NCBI GenBank assembly: GCA_009760885.1
Contig: CM019714.1
Span: 4,892,312 to 4,956,311, forward strand
DNA from: Achatina immaculata
Lineage: Eukaryota; Mollusca; Gastropoda; Stylommatophora; Achatinidae
DNA: 64,000 bases
Reading direction: 5' to 3'
Below the pieces are notes generated by a model that worked only from the letters and a program-made list of their open reading frames with translations, searched no databases and had not been told where the DNA came from. The first letter of the stretch is position 1; each line of letters opens with the position of its first letter. The translations under genes and the position numbers were made by a program. Shown piece by piece: positions 52,101-55,100 of this stretch.

Positions 52101-55100
52101 ATCCCGGCTGAACTGGCACTAAGACTGTGTCTATGGTCTTGACCAACAGCGCCACCTACACTGATAATTTCTCCATCAGGGGCCATAATCGTACTGCCTT
52201 TCATGGGCTTGATGAGGCCTGCAGCTGACGGTAGAATAGACAAAACAAGAACGGTTAAAACATACATAAGAGTTGAACTTACGAAAATGTTCATCATGAA
52301 CCTTCATCTCTAATGATGGCGTTAATGATCTAGGTTCAGCCATCACTAATGATGGCAATAATGATCTAGGTTCAGTCATCACTAATGACGGCACTAATGG
52401 TCTAGGTTCAACCATCACTAATGATGGTGCTAATGATCTAGGTTCAGCCATCATTAATGACGGCGCTAATGGTCTAGGTTCAGCCATCACTAATGACGGC
52501 GCTAATGATCTAGGTTCAGTCATCACTAATGACGGCACTAATGATCTAGGTTCAGCCATCACTAATGACGGCGCTAATGATCTAGGTTCAGCCATCACTA
52601 ATGACGGCGCTAATGATCTAGGTTCAATCATCACTAATGACATCACTAATAGTCTAGGTTCAGCCATCACTAATGACGGCGCTAATGATCTAGGTTCAGC
52701 CATCACTAATGATGGCACTAATGATCTAGGTTCAGCCATCACTAATGACGGCGCTAATGATCTAGGTTCAGCCATCACTAATGATGGCACTAATGATCTA
52801 GGTTCAGCCATCACTACCACAGGCGACTGCACAGTGGAAATCAGAAGACTAGCAGTTGCATCACAGAAACTAGCACAAATACAAATGAAGAGCATGTGGC
52901 CAGGTACCAACAAGAAAACAAAGATATATTTACTAAGAGCTTACATATTCCCAGTAACAACATATGGATGTGAAACGTAACAAATCACTAGAAAAGAAAA
53001 TAACAGCGTTTGAAATGAAATAAGGCACTTAGAATGTCATGGATAGAAGGAAAATCAAATAACGTGGATAGAAGGACAATCAAATATCGTGGATAGAAGG
53101 AAAATCAAATATCGTGGATAGAAGGACAATCAAATATCGTGGATAGAAGGACAATCAAATATTGTGGATAGAAGGAAAATCAAATAAAGAGATATTGATG
53201 GGACTAGGTGTCGCAGAAAACTGGCTCGTTAACACCATCAAAACTAGAAAGCTGGGATACTTCGGCCACATCAAGAGACATAACAGCTTGGAGAGGTTGA
53301 CTGTAGAAGGCATAGTGCCCGGCCACATCAAGAGACACAACAGCTTGGACAGGCTGATAGTAGAAGACATAGTGCCCAGCTAAAGAGAAAAGGGACAACC
53401 TGGCCGAAGGTGGACTCAGGGCATCACAGAAAGTCTGAACGTGTCACTGCCCAGACGCCGGTCAACTTGCGCAAGACCGAACCACTTTCAGGGAGGCTGT
53501 GAGAGGGGACAACGTTCTGGAAAGGAAACATCAGAAGAAGTGAACGATGGCAAGAAATTAACCCATGAAAGGCGCTAAATAATCACACATCTCTTTAAAA
53601 CTCAATGAAACATAAAGGAAATATGTTTTATACTGCAGGATTCAAAGAACAAAATTGTTTTAATATGCATTAATCAAAGAATTATATCATAATGTGCAAA
53701 TTCCTCTCTGAAAATGACAAACATTTGCTGATACAGACCCTGGGCTTACCTTGAACCAAGGGAGGTAATGAAACGTGATCAGATGTTTCTCTGCTAAGCT
53801 CTCTGATTGGAGAGATTGTAGCATGGATTGGAGGGAAGCTTGGGACACTTGAAAAACTGGAGGGGGATTCTGAGTTCTCCCTCTGTGCTGTCCCCTGTTG
53901 CCCATCTCTGTTTTCTTGCTCACCTTCAGAGCCAAAAATTGAGCTACAATGTGAAGCTGGAGAAAGGAAGTGTTGGGAGAATTTATTAGTTGTGGTGATG
54001 GTGGTAGTAGTGGTGGTGGTAGTAGAGGTGATAGTAGCAGTGATGGTGGTAGTAGTAGAGGTGGTAGTAGCAGTGAAGGTGGTAGTAGTAGTGATGGTGG
54101 TAGTAGAAGTTATGGTGGTAGTAGAGGTGATAGTAGTAGTATTGGTGGTACTAGTAGTGATGGTGGTAGTAGTAGTGATGGTGGTAGTAACAGTGATGGT
54201 GGTGGTAGTAGTTATGGTGGTAGTAGTAGTTATGGTGGTAGTAGTGATGGGGGTAGTAGCAGTGATGGGGGTAGTAGCAGTGATTGTGGTAGTAGTAGTG
54301 ATGGTGGTAGTAACGATAGTGGCAGTAGAGGTGGTAGTAGAGGTGGTAGTAGTAGTGACGGTGGTAGTAGAGGTGGTAGTAGTAGTGATGGTGGTAGTAG
54401 AAATGACAGCAGCAGTTATGGTGGTAGTAGTAGTGATGGTGGTAGTAGAGGTGGTAGTAGCAGTTATGGTGGTAGTAGAGATGGTAATAGTAGTGATGGT
54501 GGTAGTAGAGGTGGTAGTAGTAGTGATGGTGGTAGTAGTACTGATGGTGGTATTAACAGTGATAGTGGTAGTAGGAGTGATAGTGGTAGTAGATGTGGTA
54601 GTAGCAATGAAGGTGGTAGTAGCAGTGATGATGATAGTAACAGTGATAGTGGTAGTAGAGGTGGCAGTAGCAGTTATGGTGGTAGTAGAGGTGGTAGTAG
54701 TAGTGATGGTGGTAGTAGTACTGATGGTGGTATTAACAGTGATAGTGGTAGTAGGAGTGATAGTGGTAGTAGATGTGGTAGTAGCAATGAAGGTGGTAGT
54801 AGCAGTGATGATGATAGTAACAGTGATAGTGGTAGTAGAGGTGGCAGTAGCAGTTATGGTGGTAGTAGAGGTGGCAGTAGTAGTGATTGTGGTAGTAGAG
54901 GTGGCTGTAGCAGTGATGGTGGTAGTAGAGGTGGCTGTAGTAGTGATGGTGGTAGTAGTTGTGATAGTGATAGTAGAAGTGGTGGTAGTAGTAGTGATTG
55001 TGATAGTAGAGGTGGCTGTAGCAGTGATGGTGGTAGTAGAGGTGGCTGTAGTAGTGATGGTGGTAGTAGTGGTGGCTGTAGCAGTGATGGTAGTAGTAGA

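Noticed and set aside
52176..52913. 245-residue minus frame (VMAEPRSLAPSL repeat)
   Set aside because: It overlaps the intron side of the exon at 52084-52218 in a different frame and consists of a 36-bp minisatellite.
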